A stretch of 64,000 bases of DNA. Origin: Paraburkholderia aspalathi (GTDB lineage Bacteria; Pseudomonadota; Gammaproteobacteria; Burkholderiales; Burkholderiaceae). Of this stretch, positions 26,182 through 34,169 are shown one piece after another. The translations under genes and the position numbers were made by a program. Location of the stretch: the NCBI RefSeq assembly GCF_900116445.1, contig NZ_FPBH01000006.1, positions 186,001-250,000 of the forward strand, written 5' to 3'. Position 1 is the first letter of the stretch. Each line of letters starts with the position of its first letter. The notes under the pieces were generated by a model. That model was not told the origin of the DNA and did not search any database. It saw nothing but the letters and a program-made list of their open reading frames with translations.

Positions 26182-27743
26182 GCCACCCTCCGGAGGCGGG
26201 CCCGCTCAGCCATGCCATAGAGATAATCAAGCGTGTCAAAACGGTAGCTCTCGAACTCAATCCTGTTCTGGTCGGCGAGGCTGATACGCGGCTGGCCGAA
26301 ATCCAGGCGCGGCAGGAGGTAATAATCGAGCGCCGCGGAATTCGCGTGGTCGAGCCTAACGGCTACGGTAATGTCCGGCAGCAGGCTCGTGTCGAACCGG
26401 ACCTTCCAGCGATGCCGCCCATTTTCGTGTGTCTGGCAACGGGCGAGAACGAGGCAGGCAGTGAACTCATGGTTGACGGTGAGCATATCTGTGGCTGGGT
26501 CACGTAGCACTGTGCCGCCAAGATCAGCAATCTTCCTCTCGGTCTGCGCAATGATTTCCGGGTGAAGCTGACGGAGGAACCGGTTGGTTTCGAGATAGCG
26601 GTAGTCGCGACCAGGCGTGAAACCCACGGTCTGATATGCGCGGATCAGGCTGCCGAACCTGTACATGTAAACTGAGCTCGATGGCATGCCATCTGTCTCG
26701 TCGATAACCAGGCCAGACAGGAAACCACGGTTGCGGTAAAGGTTGCGCAGACGCTCGATGAGTTCCTCATTCGAATAGCGCCGGGCGCGCGCCCGCATGA
26801 TGCCCTGTGCTGTGTAAAACGTCTCACCTGGTACGATAGACTGGAATGCACCTTCCTTCCGGATCCACATGTCCGGTGTATTGACGACGCGCATTTTCTT
26901 GAGTTTGAACGACACGCGGTTGTAGACGTTATTGCCGATGTATTTCTCGTTGGTCAGTACCTCCCGTACAGTCGCTCGTGTCCATTCCCGGTCGAGATTT
27001 GTGCGAACACGCATACCATTTAACCGGGCCGCAATCTCGTATTCATTTAACGACCCGTCGATAAACCAGTTGTAGATGAGATTGATAATCCGGATTTCGC
27101 TCTCGGGCCCTGGCATAAGGATCACCCGATCGGTCTGCAGGCTCTTGTGCTCGCCGCGTTGAAGTTCTCCTTTCATGATCCCGTGCTGATCGATGAGCAC
27201 ACGGCGTAAGCCATATCCAGCCGGTCCCCCCTGCCGGAAGCCGAGTTCGATCAGCCGGCACTGGCCGGCAAACACCTTGGCCGACAATTCCCGGCTGTAT
27301 TCGCCGGCCATTGCCCGCTTCACGCCTTTCACGATGGTGGATACCGGCGAGCCGTCGTTTTCGAACTGTTCGGCGCAGTAGGCAACCTGGATGCCGACAC
27401 GCCGGCAGACATACTCGTAGTACGCACTTTCATCTGCGTCCTGGAATCGCCCCCAGCGACTCACGTCATAGACGAGGATCACCTGAAAATCCGCGTGGCC
27501 GCTTTCCACGTCCTTGATCAGTTGCTGCAGCGCCTGCCGTCCGTCGATACGCAGACCGCTTTTACCCTCGTCAGCGTAGGTGCGAACGATCTCGAGACCG
27601 CGTCGCACGGCGTACTCCCGGATCCTGTCGCGCTGGTTCTCAGTCGAGTACTGCTGGTGCTCAGTCGACATCCGAACGTATTCGGCCGCCCGTACCGAGG
27701 GGGCCTGCGCGACGACGGTATCGCCTATGTGATCGAGTGACAC
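26178..27743 (-). CDS. Large serine recombinase, right module copy
   Basis: 521 residues. Catalytic serine in AAEYVRMSTEHQQ; arginine motif SRWGRFQDADE; Recombinase domain with GYGLRRVLIDQ and a WTRATVREVLTNEKYIG segment. It is the same length as the left copy at 1521-3086 and most positions are identical, while codons have drifted. The extreme N-terminus (MSLDHIGDTVVAQAPSV) differs most between the two. It probably moves its own module or the island. Two such enzymes in direct orientation could recombine related sites or be substrates for homologous recombination that removes the cargo between them. Confidence 0.93.
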   Translation of the reverse strand: MSLDHIGDTVVAQAPSVRAAEYVRMSTEHQQYSTENQRDRIREYAVRRGLEIVRTYADEGKSGLRIDGRQALQQLIKDVESGHADFQVILVYDVSRWGRFQDADESAYYEYVCRRVGIQVAYCAEQFENDGSPVSTIVKGVKRAMAGEYSRELSAKVFAGQCRLIELGFRQGGPAGYGLRRVLIDQHGIMKGELQRGEHKSLQTDRVILMPGPESEIRIINLIYNWFIDGSLNEYEIAARLNGMRVRTNLDREWTRATVREVLTNEKYIGNNVYNRVSFKLKKMRVVNTPDMWIRKEGAFQSIVPGETFYTAQGIMRARARRYSNEELIERLRNLYRNRGFLSGLVIDETDGMPSSSVYMYRFGSLIRAYQTVGFTPGRDYRYLETNRFLRQLHPEIIAQTERKIADLGGTVLRDPATDMLTVNHEFTACLVLARCQTHENGRHRWKVRFDTSLLPDITVAVRLDHANSAALDYYLLPRLDFGQPRISLADQNRIEFESYRFDTLDYLYGMAERARLRRVA

Positions 27744-27874
27744 GGTCCTGCTCCCGCTGCTTCGAATCCTCGCTCCCCTGAGCTCGCGTGTCCGGCATCG
27801 CGTCGGACACGTAGATCGTCACTTTCGAAACGCAACCGCGTCGCAACTGCGGTGGTGTCTGATTCAGAGCGGGT

Positions 27875-27932
27875 ACAAGGCAAAGGTAGCAGGCCTGGCG
27901 CGGAAGTCGATCACGTCATCTCTTTGCAATCA
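27875..27932. promoter_or_regulatory. Conserved 58-base noncoding element, right copy
   Basis: The two blocks (27875-27895 and 27916-27932) equal those at 3200-3220 and 3241-3257 with an unchanged 20-base spacer. The second block overlaps the 3' end of the small Cys-rich gene in this copy. On the minus strand GTGATC and TGCTAC are 17 bases apart, a possible weak promoter for the recombinase 132 bases downstream. Confidence 0.5.
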
Positions 27933-28375
27933 CGTATGCGTGGCCCGTTTGGTGCCGACAGCACGGCGATATGGACGGTGCACGCGTTCATCTTTGCAAT
28001 GCCCGTTTCGACGGCACGACGCAGTATGTAGAAGCCCGACGCGAGCGGGTGTAAAGGCGATGACGCGTCCATGTTTGCAACTGGACTGGAACTTCGTCGC
28101 GCATTCCGCTCCCGTTGCATCGCGCAATTGCGCTCCCGATAGGCCGGGTGCGTCGCGCGGTATTGACGCCAGTAGTCCGGGCGACGAGCGCGCCATTTGG
28201 CCTGCGCCCGCGCCTGGTTGTCGCGGTAGTCGGGATCACTTCGAAGTCGCTGCTGTTGCCAGCGTCGGCGTCGCTCTCGCTGGCAGCCCAGGGCGGAACA
28301 GAATCGTTGATTTGGGATGTGAGACAAAGGATGGAAGAGGCTGCCACAGGCAACGCAACGGCGAGCGTTATTCAT
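27911..28375 (-). CDS. Small Cys-containing protein of the recombinase module, right copy
   Basis: A 154-residue protein starting MNNARRCVACGSLFHPL at 28375, preceded by GGAG. The zinc-finger-like cysteines are CVACG, FCSALGC; they are followed by the conserved basic part DYRDNQARAQAKWRARRPDYW, given here only as a landmark split with HPAYRERN. Paralogous to 3255-3698; this copy reads through to RDCKEMT where the other stops earlier. Family unknown to me; a DNA-binding accessory role is inferred from charge and context. Confidence 0.75.
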   Translation of the reverse strand: MNNARRCVACGSLFHPLSHIPNQRFCSALGCQRERRRRWQQQRLRSDPDYRDNQARAQAKWRARRPDYWRQYRATHPAYRERNCAMQRERNARRSSSPVANMDASSPLHPLASGFYILRRAVETGIAKMNACTVHIAVLSAPNGPRIRDCKEMT

Positions 28376-28508
28376 CACGCGCTCCATACGTAAGGTAGCA
28401 ATCTGGAGCACGTTGGCAGCCGGGCATCCAACCCGCCTGAGAAACGCTGATGCGCAATCCGCGAAGACTGCGAGCGCTCAATCAGCGCGTTTTTTGGGTG
28501 GGTGACTC

Positions 28509-28631
28509 AGTCTAACGAATTCGCGACACAAATCCGGGTAGTCCAACTAATTCGGTTCGGGTGCTGAAAACGATTGGGCGGAAAAAGTTAGCAAGTTATT
28601 GATTAATAAGGGATGCCAGTCTAACGAATTC
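28509..28631 (-). repeat. Cluster of short repeats, right (GAATTCGTTAGACT type)
   Basis: On the minus strand GAATTCGTTAGACT occurs at 28618-28631 and 28509-28522, and CCGAATTAGTTGGACT at 28540-28555. These match the left motif CCGAATTAGTGAGACT at most positions but point the opposite way. The combined consensus is CGAATT(A/C)GT(G/T)(A/G)GACT. Inverted arrays of related repeats are what the two ends of a transposable element look like. Confidence 0.6.
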
Positions 28632-28672
28632 TGTCTCCCTTCAGGTAGATGAACTCATAACCTGAGAATCTT

Positions 28673-28708
28673 GGACCCATAAGCTGAGAAACTTACGGGT
28701 CCTTTTTT
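28673..28708 (+). terminator. Rho-independent terminator-like hairpin
   Basis: GGACCCATAAG (28673-28683) pairs with CTTACGGGTCC (28692-28702) with one mismatch and an 8-base loop, followed by TTTTTT. No plus-strand gene lies immediately upstream, so it may belong to the inserted element or be left over from a lost gene. Confidence 0.55.
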
Positions 28709-28977
28709 ATTAATAGCTCAGATTTAGGGGTTAATCATCTGCAGGCACCTTCGCATCAAATATTTCGAGTACGGATGAGCGTCTGAGATATCGGCAACGG
28801 GATGACGAAGCTCGCGTCCCGGAGGGTGCACACAGGCTGGCGGGGCGAATCGGGGCCACATATTGGCGCCGCAGGAGTCGAAGGGCTTTCCTAGGCGCCA
28901 ATGCTATAGGGAGGTCAGGGCTTGACCTCACTACCTAGTGACTCAGATCCACGGGGACGTTCAGGGCTGCCATGGCT

Positions 28978-29550
28978 CTAATGATCCGCTACCCGATCGA
29001 GCAAACCGTGAAGCACTTTCCTCTGCAAAGCCCGCAAACGCGATTTAGGCACTTCGAAAATCCGACACCGACCGTCGCGCTTTTCGATCGCCTTGTAAGA
29101 ATAATGATGAAGCGGTGTCGCCGCACTCTGCGCCGGCACACGCCGGCGATCGGCAAACCAGTCCAGCTCGTCCGGCTCAACTTCCAGCCATGCAGCCAGA
29201 TCACCAAGCGTCGGCAACTGCGGCAGCACCACGTCGTGCAACCAGGGCGGAGGCGGCCGCTGAACAGGCGGTCGAGGCAATACACGCACAACCCGCGGCC
29301 GGCTCTCACCTCTCCAAGCCGCGACAAACCCCGTGTTCTCAGCAACAACCTTCGACAACTCTTTACCGTCGACACTGTCCCACCGCGCGCCAAATCGCTT
29401 CGCAACCTTGCGCGCTAATCCATTCATCCAATCCGCGCGTTCACCCAACACAAGCGTCATCCGCTCGACCATCGCGGCGGCCTCGGGCGGCCCGGCCAGC
29501 ATGGCATCGGCGATCGCGCAGGTGACAAATTGCGGGGAAAATTGCGGCAT
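28978..29550 (-). pseudogene. Retron-like reverse transcriptase, truncated to its N-terminal part
   Basis: 190 residues from MPQFSPQFVTCAIADAML to LLDRVADH, then a stop. The segment LHHYSYKAIEKRDGRCRIFE followed by VPKSRLRALQRKVL is the start of the RT palm/fingers region in retron-type reverse transcriptases, and PTLGDLAAWLEVEPDELDWF is a usual N-terminal part. The YxDD catalytic motif and the rest of the palm and thumb are missing. The break lies next to the island's repeats, so insertion or recombination probably truncated it. The start is the ATG at 29550; the frame extends upstream to 29712 but overlaps the likely leader RNA. Confidence 0.75.
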
Positions 29551-29731
29551 AGGGCAGAGATAGGGGCGGGCCAGCCAGTCAACGCGTCTTGTGCTGCGTG
29601 AGCTCGTTTGCGTAACGCGCAAGTGACGCTCATGCGACGAACTGCGGAGGCCATTCTGATCCACGGGGTAACCCCGTAGTGCCCGGGACGAATACTGCCC
29701 GTACCTTGGCAAGCTTGACCAGCCGACCCGC
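29551..29731 (-). ncRNA. Candidate retron leader RNA (msr-msd position)
   Basis: The interval between the promoter and the RT start is about 180 bases. It contains a strong hairpin at about 29662-29678 (ACGGGGT and ACCCCGT around one base) and a second with arms TTGCG/CGCAA near 29608-29622. Retrons carry their template RNA exactly here. I could not identify convincing a1/a2 arms or the branching guanosine, so this rests on position and folding only. Confidence 0.35.
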
Positions 29732-29737
29732 GAGCCG

Positions 29738-29767
29738 AAGATAAGCGACGCGCCTAACTGTTGTCAA
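29738..29767 (-). promoter_or_regulatory. Promoter of the RT/retron unit
   Basis: On the minus strand a perfect -35 TTGACA (29767-29762) and TATCTT (29743-29738) are 18 bases apart. Transcription would start near 29731, giving a long leader before the RT start. Confidence 0.6.
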
Positions 29768-30205
29768 CGCATTGGCAGTACGAATCAATCTTTCGCGACA
29801 AAGTTTTACGTAACTGCCGTCTAGCCCACAAAGGCGGTCCATTTTTACGACGATCGAGTTCGATCTTCGCACCGCCCACTTATCCACAACCCCCTCTGGA
29901 CAACTTTTGTACAAGCCACCTGACACGTTGTGGGCGAAACTTTGATAAACCAGCGACCTCGCAAGGTCAGTCAAAAGTTTTCCCGGGCTCCCCCGTCCTG
30001 TTCGCCCACCCCCCGCAGGGTTATCGATTCCGCATCCCCTTGATCCGTAAGCGAAGATCCAAGTTATCCACAGAAACGCGAGGTGCTTGTTAACTATTAC
30101 TACGTATACATATACAAAGACTATAAAAACCAGAGAAGCATCCCCAAACCCCGCTGCGTAAACATGCACAACGCAAGCACAACAACCAAACCAGGACCCA
30201 ACCCC
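29768..30205. other. Intergenic with two DnaA-box sequences and an AT-rich stretch
   Basis: No gene. TTATCCACA occurs at 29880-29888 and 30064-30072, and 30090-30130 is AT-rich. It separates the accessory island from the backbone. Confidence 0.5.
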
Positions 30206-31072
30206 TCAAACCAACGGCAAACAAATCTCCGTCAGCAACTCAGCAGGTGCAGTCTCCTTCGGACTATTCAAATACTCCTCAAACACCGGCGCATCCGCAG
30301 CCTCACGCCCCGACTGCACAAGCCACGTCCCATACAACCACTCATAAGCCGCCCGCATATCGCTATACGGTCCCTTATGCCGTAACACCGCGTACTCCCC
30401 ACCCTTCACATGCGCCACTGAAACCGGCGGACTCACCGTCACCGAAGCCTGCACCGGATGTGGCAACAACACCCCGGCCTTCGACCGCAACTCATCCTCC
30501 GCAACAACACCAGGATCGTCGTAGTAAATCCCGATCATGCGCATCTGTCCCGCCAGCAAATTATGTTTCGCCAACCAGCCGAACAACCCATCGAACGCCT
30601 TGCCGATCTGCATATACGGCCCAACGTGATCCACCGACAAAACCTCCATCGGCTCCACGTTACGAATCACCACTTCACGCATCGTCATTTGAGCGTCTCC
30701 TGAAAGTGCTGGACGAAACCGGCTATGCGTACCCTGCTTGCGATACTGCGCCGGCGGGATGCCAAAAACCGCGCGGAAGGTGCGAGTGAAAGACTGCAGA
30801 CTGCTATAGCCCGAGCGCTCGGCAATTTCAGCGATCGGCATCGAGCCATTCGCCAGATACCCCGCCGCGCGATGCAAGCGCAAACGCCGCACGGTTGTGG
30901 CCACCGTCTCGCCATACATCGCCTGAAAGATGCGATGCCAGTGATAGGGCGACATGCAGGCGATTTGCGCGAGACGATCGATATCCAGCGGTTCGTCGAG
31001 ATGATCGTAAATATGGTCCAGCACGCGGCCCAGCCGCGTTTCGTAGCGCGCCCGATTGTCCGATTGGTTCAT
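30206..31072 (-). CDS. AraC-family regulator with GyrI-like ligand domain
   Basis: A 288-residue protein from MNQSDNRARYETRLGR. The two helix-turn-helix motifs of AraC (DIDRLAQIACMSPYHWHRIF and PIAEIAERSGYSSLQSFTRT) occupy residues about 25-110. A GyrI/SOUL-like small-molecule binding domain (VVIRNVEPMEVLSVDHVGPY) fills the rest, as in Rob/BmrR-type regulators. An in-frame ATG 21 codons upstream lacks a ribosome site. It is divergent from the ethanolamine permease gene with about 255 bases between, so it could control it, but GyrI-type regulators more often sense cationic drugs. Confidence 0.9.
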   Translation of the reverse strand: MNQSDNRARYETRLGRVLDHIYDHLDEPLDIDRLAQIACMSPYHWHRIFQAMYGETVATTVRRLRLHRAAGYLANGSMPIAEIAERSGYSSLQSFTRTFRAVFGIPPAQYRKQGTHSRFRPALSGDAQMTMREVVIRNVEPMEVLSVDHVGPYMQIGKAFDGLFGWLAKHNLLAGQMRMIGIYYDDPGVVAEDELRSKAGVLLPHPVQASVTVSPPVSVAHVKGGEYAVLRHKGPYSDMRAAYEWLYGTWLVQSGREAADAPVFEEYLNSPKETAPAELLTEICLPLV

Positions 31073-31327
31073 GACTAAGTGGCCAACAAAGAGAAGATTG
31101 CCGAAGGGATGCGAATCAAAGTACCACGTCCCCATTTACCAAATCCTGCGAACTTCGCCAAAGCAACCGTGAACAGAATTAAGCGCCCACTAACACAATC
31201 GCGCCCGAACTTTGCCGAATTTCGATAACACGTTGAATAATGGCTTACTACCATCGGCTGAAGCCTGTCCGCCCATGCACCGCAAAGCCTTGCGGCGTCG
31301 AGCAAGCGAAAACATCAGGAGCACCCG

Positions 31328-32731
31328 ATGAAATCAGAGTCAAAAAGTCAGCACGTCGGTAAAGTCACGCATCACGAGTTGAAGCAGACGCTCGGCACGT
31401 GGCAACTGTGGGGGATCGCGGTCGGTCTGGTCATTTCCGGCGAGTATTTCGGCTGGAGCTACGGCTGGGCGAGCGCCGGCACGCTTGGCTTCGTCATCAC
31501 GGCGGTTTTTATTGCCGCGATGTACACCACCTTCATTTTCAGTTTCACCGAACTCACCACGTCGATTCCGCATGCAGGCGGCCCGTTCGCCTACGCGCGC
31601 CACGCTTTTGGCCCGACCGGTGGTTATCTGGCGGGCGCGGCGACGTTAGTCGAATTCGTGTTCGCACCACCGGCGATTGCACTCGCGATCGGCGCCTATC
31701 TGCACGTGCAGTTTCCGGGGCTCGAACCGAAACACGCGGCAATGGGCGCGTATCTCGTCTTCATGGCGCTGAATATCGTCGGTGTGCAGATCGCCGCGGC
31801 CTTCGAGTTGTGCGTGACGCTGCTCGCGATCTTCGAATTGCTGGTGTTCATGGGCGTCGTGTCGCCGGGGTTCCAGTGGGCGAATTTCACGAAGGGCGGC
31901 TGGTCTGGCGCGGACACCTTCAGCATGGGCTCGTTCCACGGCATGTTCGCGGCAATTCCCTTCGCGATCTGGTTTTTCCTCGCGATTGAAGGCGTGGCGA
32001 TGGCTGCTGAAGAAGCCAAGAATCCCAAGCGTTCGATTCCGATTGCTTACGTCGCCGGTATTCTGACCTTGGTCGTGCTCGCCATCGGCGTGATGGTGTT
32101 CGCAGGCGCCGCCGGCGACTGGACCAAGCTGTCGAACATCAACGATCCGCTGCCGCAGGCCATGAAATTCATCGTCGGTGAACATAGCGGCTGGATGCAT
32201 ATGCTGGTTTGGCTCGGCCTGTTCGGGCTCGTCGCGTCGTTTCACGGCATCATCCTCGGCTACTCGCGGCAGATTTTCGCGCTGGCTCGCGCCGGTTATC
32301 TGCCGGAGTGGCTCTCCAAGGTGCATCCGCGCTTCAAGACGCCGCATCGAGCGATCATCGCGGGTGGCGTGGTCGGCATCGCCGCGATCTATAGCGACGA
32401 GCTGATCCAGTTCGGCGGCCAGACGCTGACGGCGAACATCGTGACGATGTCCGTATTTGGCGCTATCGTGATGTATATCATCAGCATGTTGTCGCTGTTC
32501 AAGCTGCGCCGCTCGGAGCCGAACATGGAACGCCCGTTCCGCGCGCCGCTGTTTCCGTTCTTTCCGGCGTTCGCGCTGGTGGCCGCGGTGATTTGTCTGG
32601 CAACGATGGTCTACTTCAATTTCCTGGTAGCCGTCGTGTTCGCGATCTTCCTCGCGCTCGGCTACGTCTACTTCCTGTTGACGCGCCATCAACGCGAAGC
32701 GGCACCGTCGGACGCTTTGCTCGAAGAGTGA
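31328..32731 (+). CDS. eat: Ethanolamine permease
   Basis: A 467-residue APC-superfamily transporter with about 12 hydrophobic segments. The N-terminus (THHELKQTLGTWQLWGIAVG, LVISGEYFGWSYGWA) and the following TSIPHAGGPFAYARHAFGPT match proton-driven ethanolamine permeases (Eat). It imports ethanolamine across the inner membrane. AGGAG lies just before the ATG. The gene is followed directly by eutB and eutC, making one uptake-and-cleavage operon without microcompartment shell genes. Confidence 0.92.
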   Translation: MKSESKSQHVGKVTHHELKQTLGTWQLWGIAVGLVISGEYFGWSYGWASAGTLGFVITAVFIAAMYTTFIFSFTELTTSIPHAGGPFAYARHAFGPTGGYLAGAATLVEFVFAPPAIALAIGAYLHVQFPGLEPKHAAMGAYLVFMALNIVGVQIAAAFELCVTLLAIFELLVFMGVVSPGFQWANFTKGGWSGADTFSMGSFHGMFAAIPFAIWFFLAIEGVAMAAEEAKNPKRSIPIAYVAGILTLVVLAIGVMVFAGAAGDWTKLSNINDPLPQAMKFIVGEHSGWMHMLVWLGLFGLVASFHGIILGYSRQIFALARAGYLPEWLSKVHPRFKTPHRAIIAGGVVGIAAIYSDELIQFGGQTLTANIVTMSVFGAIVMYIISMLSLFKLRRSEPNMERPFRAPLFPFFPAFALVAAVICLATMVYFNFLVAVVFAIFLALGYVYFLLTRHQREAAPSDALLEE

Positions 32732-32774
32732 CGAATCGAGCCGCTGCGCAAGCAGCGGCGATGGAGTCGTAGAA

Positions 32775-34169
32775 ATGAGCTATACCGAGACAATCGGCAG
32801 TCGCACGTATCGCTTCGCCGACCTGAAAACCTTGATGGCGAAGGCCAGTCCGCAGCGTTCCGGCGACCAGCTCGCGGGCGTCGCGGCGGCGAGCGAAGAG
32901 GAGCGCGTCGCGGCCAAGATGGCGCTCGCTCAGGTGCCGCTGCGTACGTTTCTCAACGAAGCATTGATCCCGTACGAAAGCGACGAGGTCACGCGTCTGG
33001 TGATCGACGATCACTCGCCGCAAGCGTTCGCTGAGATCTCGCATCTGACGGTCGGCGATTTTCGCAACTGGCTGTTGAGCAGCACGACCGATGCCGACGC
33101 GCTCACGCGCATCACCGCCGGCCTCACGCCGGAAATGGTCGCGGCAGTCTCGAAGTTGATGCGCAATCAGGATCTGATCGCGGCGGCGCGCAAGCGTCCG
33201 GTGATTACGCGCTTTCGCAATACGATCGGCTTGCCCGGTCACATGTCGGTGCGTCTGCAACCAAATCATCCGACTGATGATGTCAAAGGTATCGCCGCGT
33301 CGATGCTCGACGGCCTGATGTACGGCTGTGGTGACGCGATGATCGGCATCAATCCGGCCAGCGACAATCTTGCCGCGATCACCAAGCTATTGCTGATGAT
33401 CGACGACTTCCGCCAACGCTATCAGGTGCCCACGCAATCGTGCGTGCTGACTCACGTCACGAACACGATCGCGGCGATCGAAAAAGGCGCGCCGGTCGAT
33501 CTGGTGTTTCAATCGATTGCCGGGACAGAGAAAGCGAACTCGGGTTTCGGTATTTCGCTTGCGCTGTTGCAGGAAGCGTATGAAGCGGGGTTGTCGCTGA
33601 ATCGCGGCACTGTCGGCAATAACCTGATGTATTTCGAAACCGGGCAGGGCAGCGCCTTGTCGGCCGATGCGCATTTCGGTGTCGATCAACAGACATGCGA
33701 AGTCCGCGCTTATGCGGTCGCTCGCAAATTCAATCCGTTTCTGGTTAACACGGTGGTTGGCTTCATCGGACCGGAGTATCTGTACGACGGCAAGCAGATC
33801 ACGCGGGCGGGTCTTGAAGACCACTTCTGCGGCAAGCTGCTCGGCGTGCCGATGGGTTGCGACATCTGCTATACGAATCACGCCGAAGCCGATCAGGACG
33901 ACATGGATAATCTGCTCACGCTATTGGGCGTGGCGGGTATCAATTTCATCATGGGCATTCCAGGTGCGGACGATGTGATGCTCAACTACCAAAGCACGTC
34001 CTTCCACGATGCCCTTTATGTGCGCGATGTGCTGGGCCTGCGCCGCGCACCGGAATTCGAAGAATGGTTGGAGTCGATGCAGATCACCGACGCGCGCGGC
34101 ACGTTGCTCAGCGCATCGTCACAGCAACCGCTGCTGCAAGGCGCGAATGACTGGATGGGCATCGCATGA
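32775..34169 (+). CDS. eutB: Ethanolamine ammonia-lyase large subunit
   Basis: 464 residues, the usual length of EutB. Typical stretches: GLPGHMSVRLQPNHPTDD, YGCGDAMIGINPASDN, DLVFQSIAGTEKANSGFGIS, GVPMGCDICYTNHAEADQDD. With EutC it forms the adenosylcobalamin-dependent enzyme that splits ethanolamine into acetaldehyde and ammonia. The catalytic TIM barrel is in this subunit. Its stop overlaps the eutC start (ATGA). Activity requires B12, which must come from elsewhere; no cobalamin or EutA reactivase gene is nearby. Confidence 0.96.
   Translation: MSYTETIGSRTYRFADLKTLMAKASPQRSGDQLAGVAAASEEERVAAKMALAQVPLRTFLNEALIPYESDEVTRLVIDDHSPQAFAEISHLTVGDFRNWLLSSTTDADALTRITAGLTPEMVAAVSKLMRNQDLIAAARKRPVITRFRNTIGLPGHMSVRLQPNHPTDDVKGIAASMLDGLMYGCGDAMIGINPASDNLAAITKLLLMIDDFRQRYQVPTQSCVLTHVTNTIAAIEKGAPVDLVFQSIAGTEKANSGFGISLALLQEAYEAGLSLNRGTVGNNLMYFETGQGSALSADAHFGVDQQTCEVRAYAVARKFNPFLVNTVVGFIGPEYLYDGKQITRAGLEDHFCGKLLGVPMGCDICYTNHAEADQDDMDNLLTLLGVAGINFIMGIPGADDVMLNYQSTSFHDALYVRDVLGLRRAPEFEEWLESMQITDARGTLLSASSQQPLLQGANDWMGIA

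Larger units (their letters stand above)
28376..28977. other. Noncoding right boundary of the island
   Basis: Contains the right repeat cluster (28509-28631), a terminator-like hairpin (28673-28708) and about 270 bases without a recognisable gene, then the broken end of the reverse transcriptase gene. A second hairpin with arms GCGCT/AGCGC followed by a T-run is at 28474-28495. Confidence 0.5.

Noticed and set aside
28474..28495. Hairpin with T-run near the right repeats as a gene terminator
   Set aside because: Short five-base stem and no gene reading into it on that strand.
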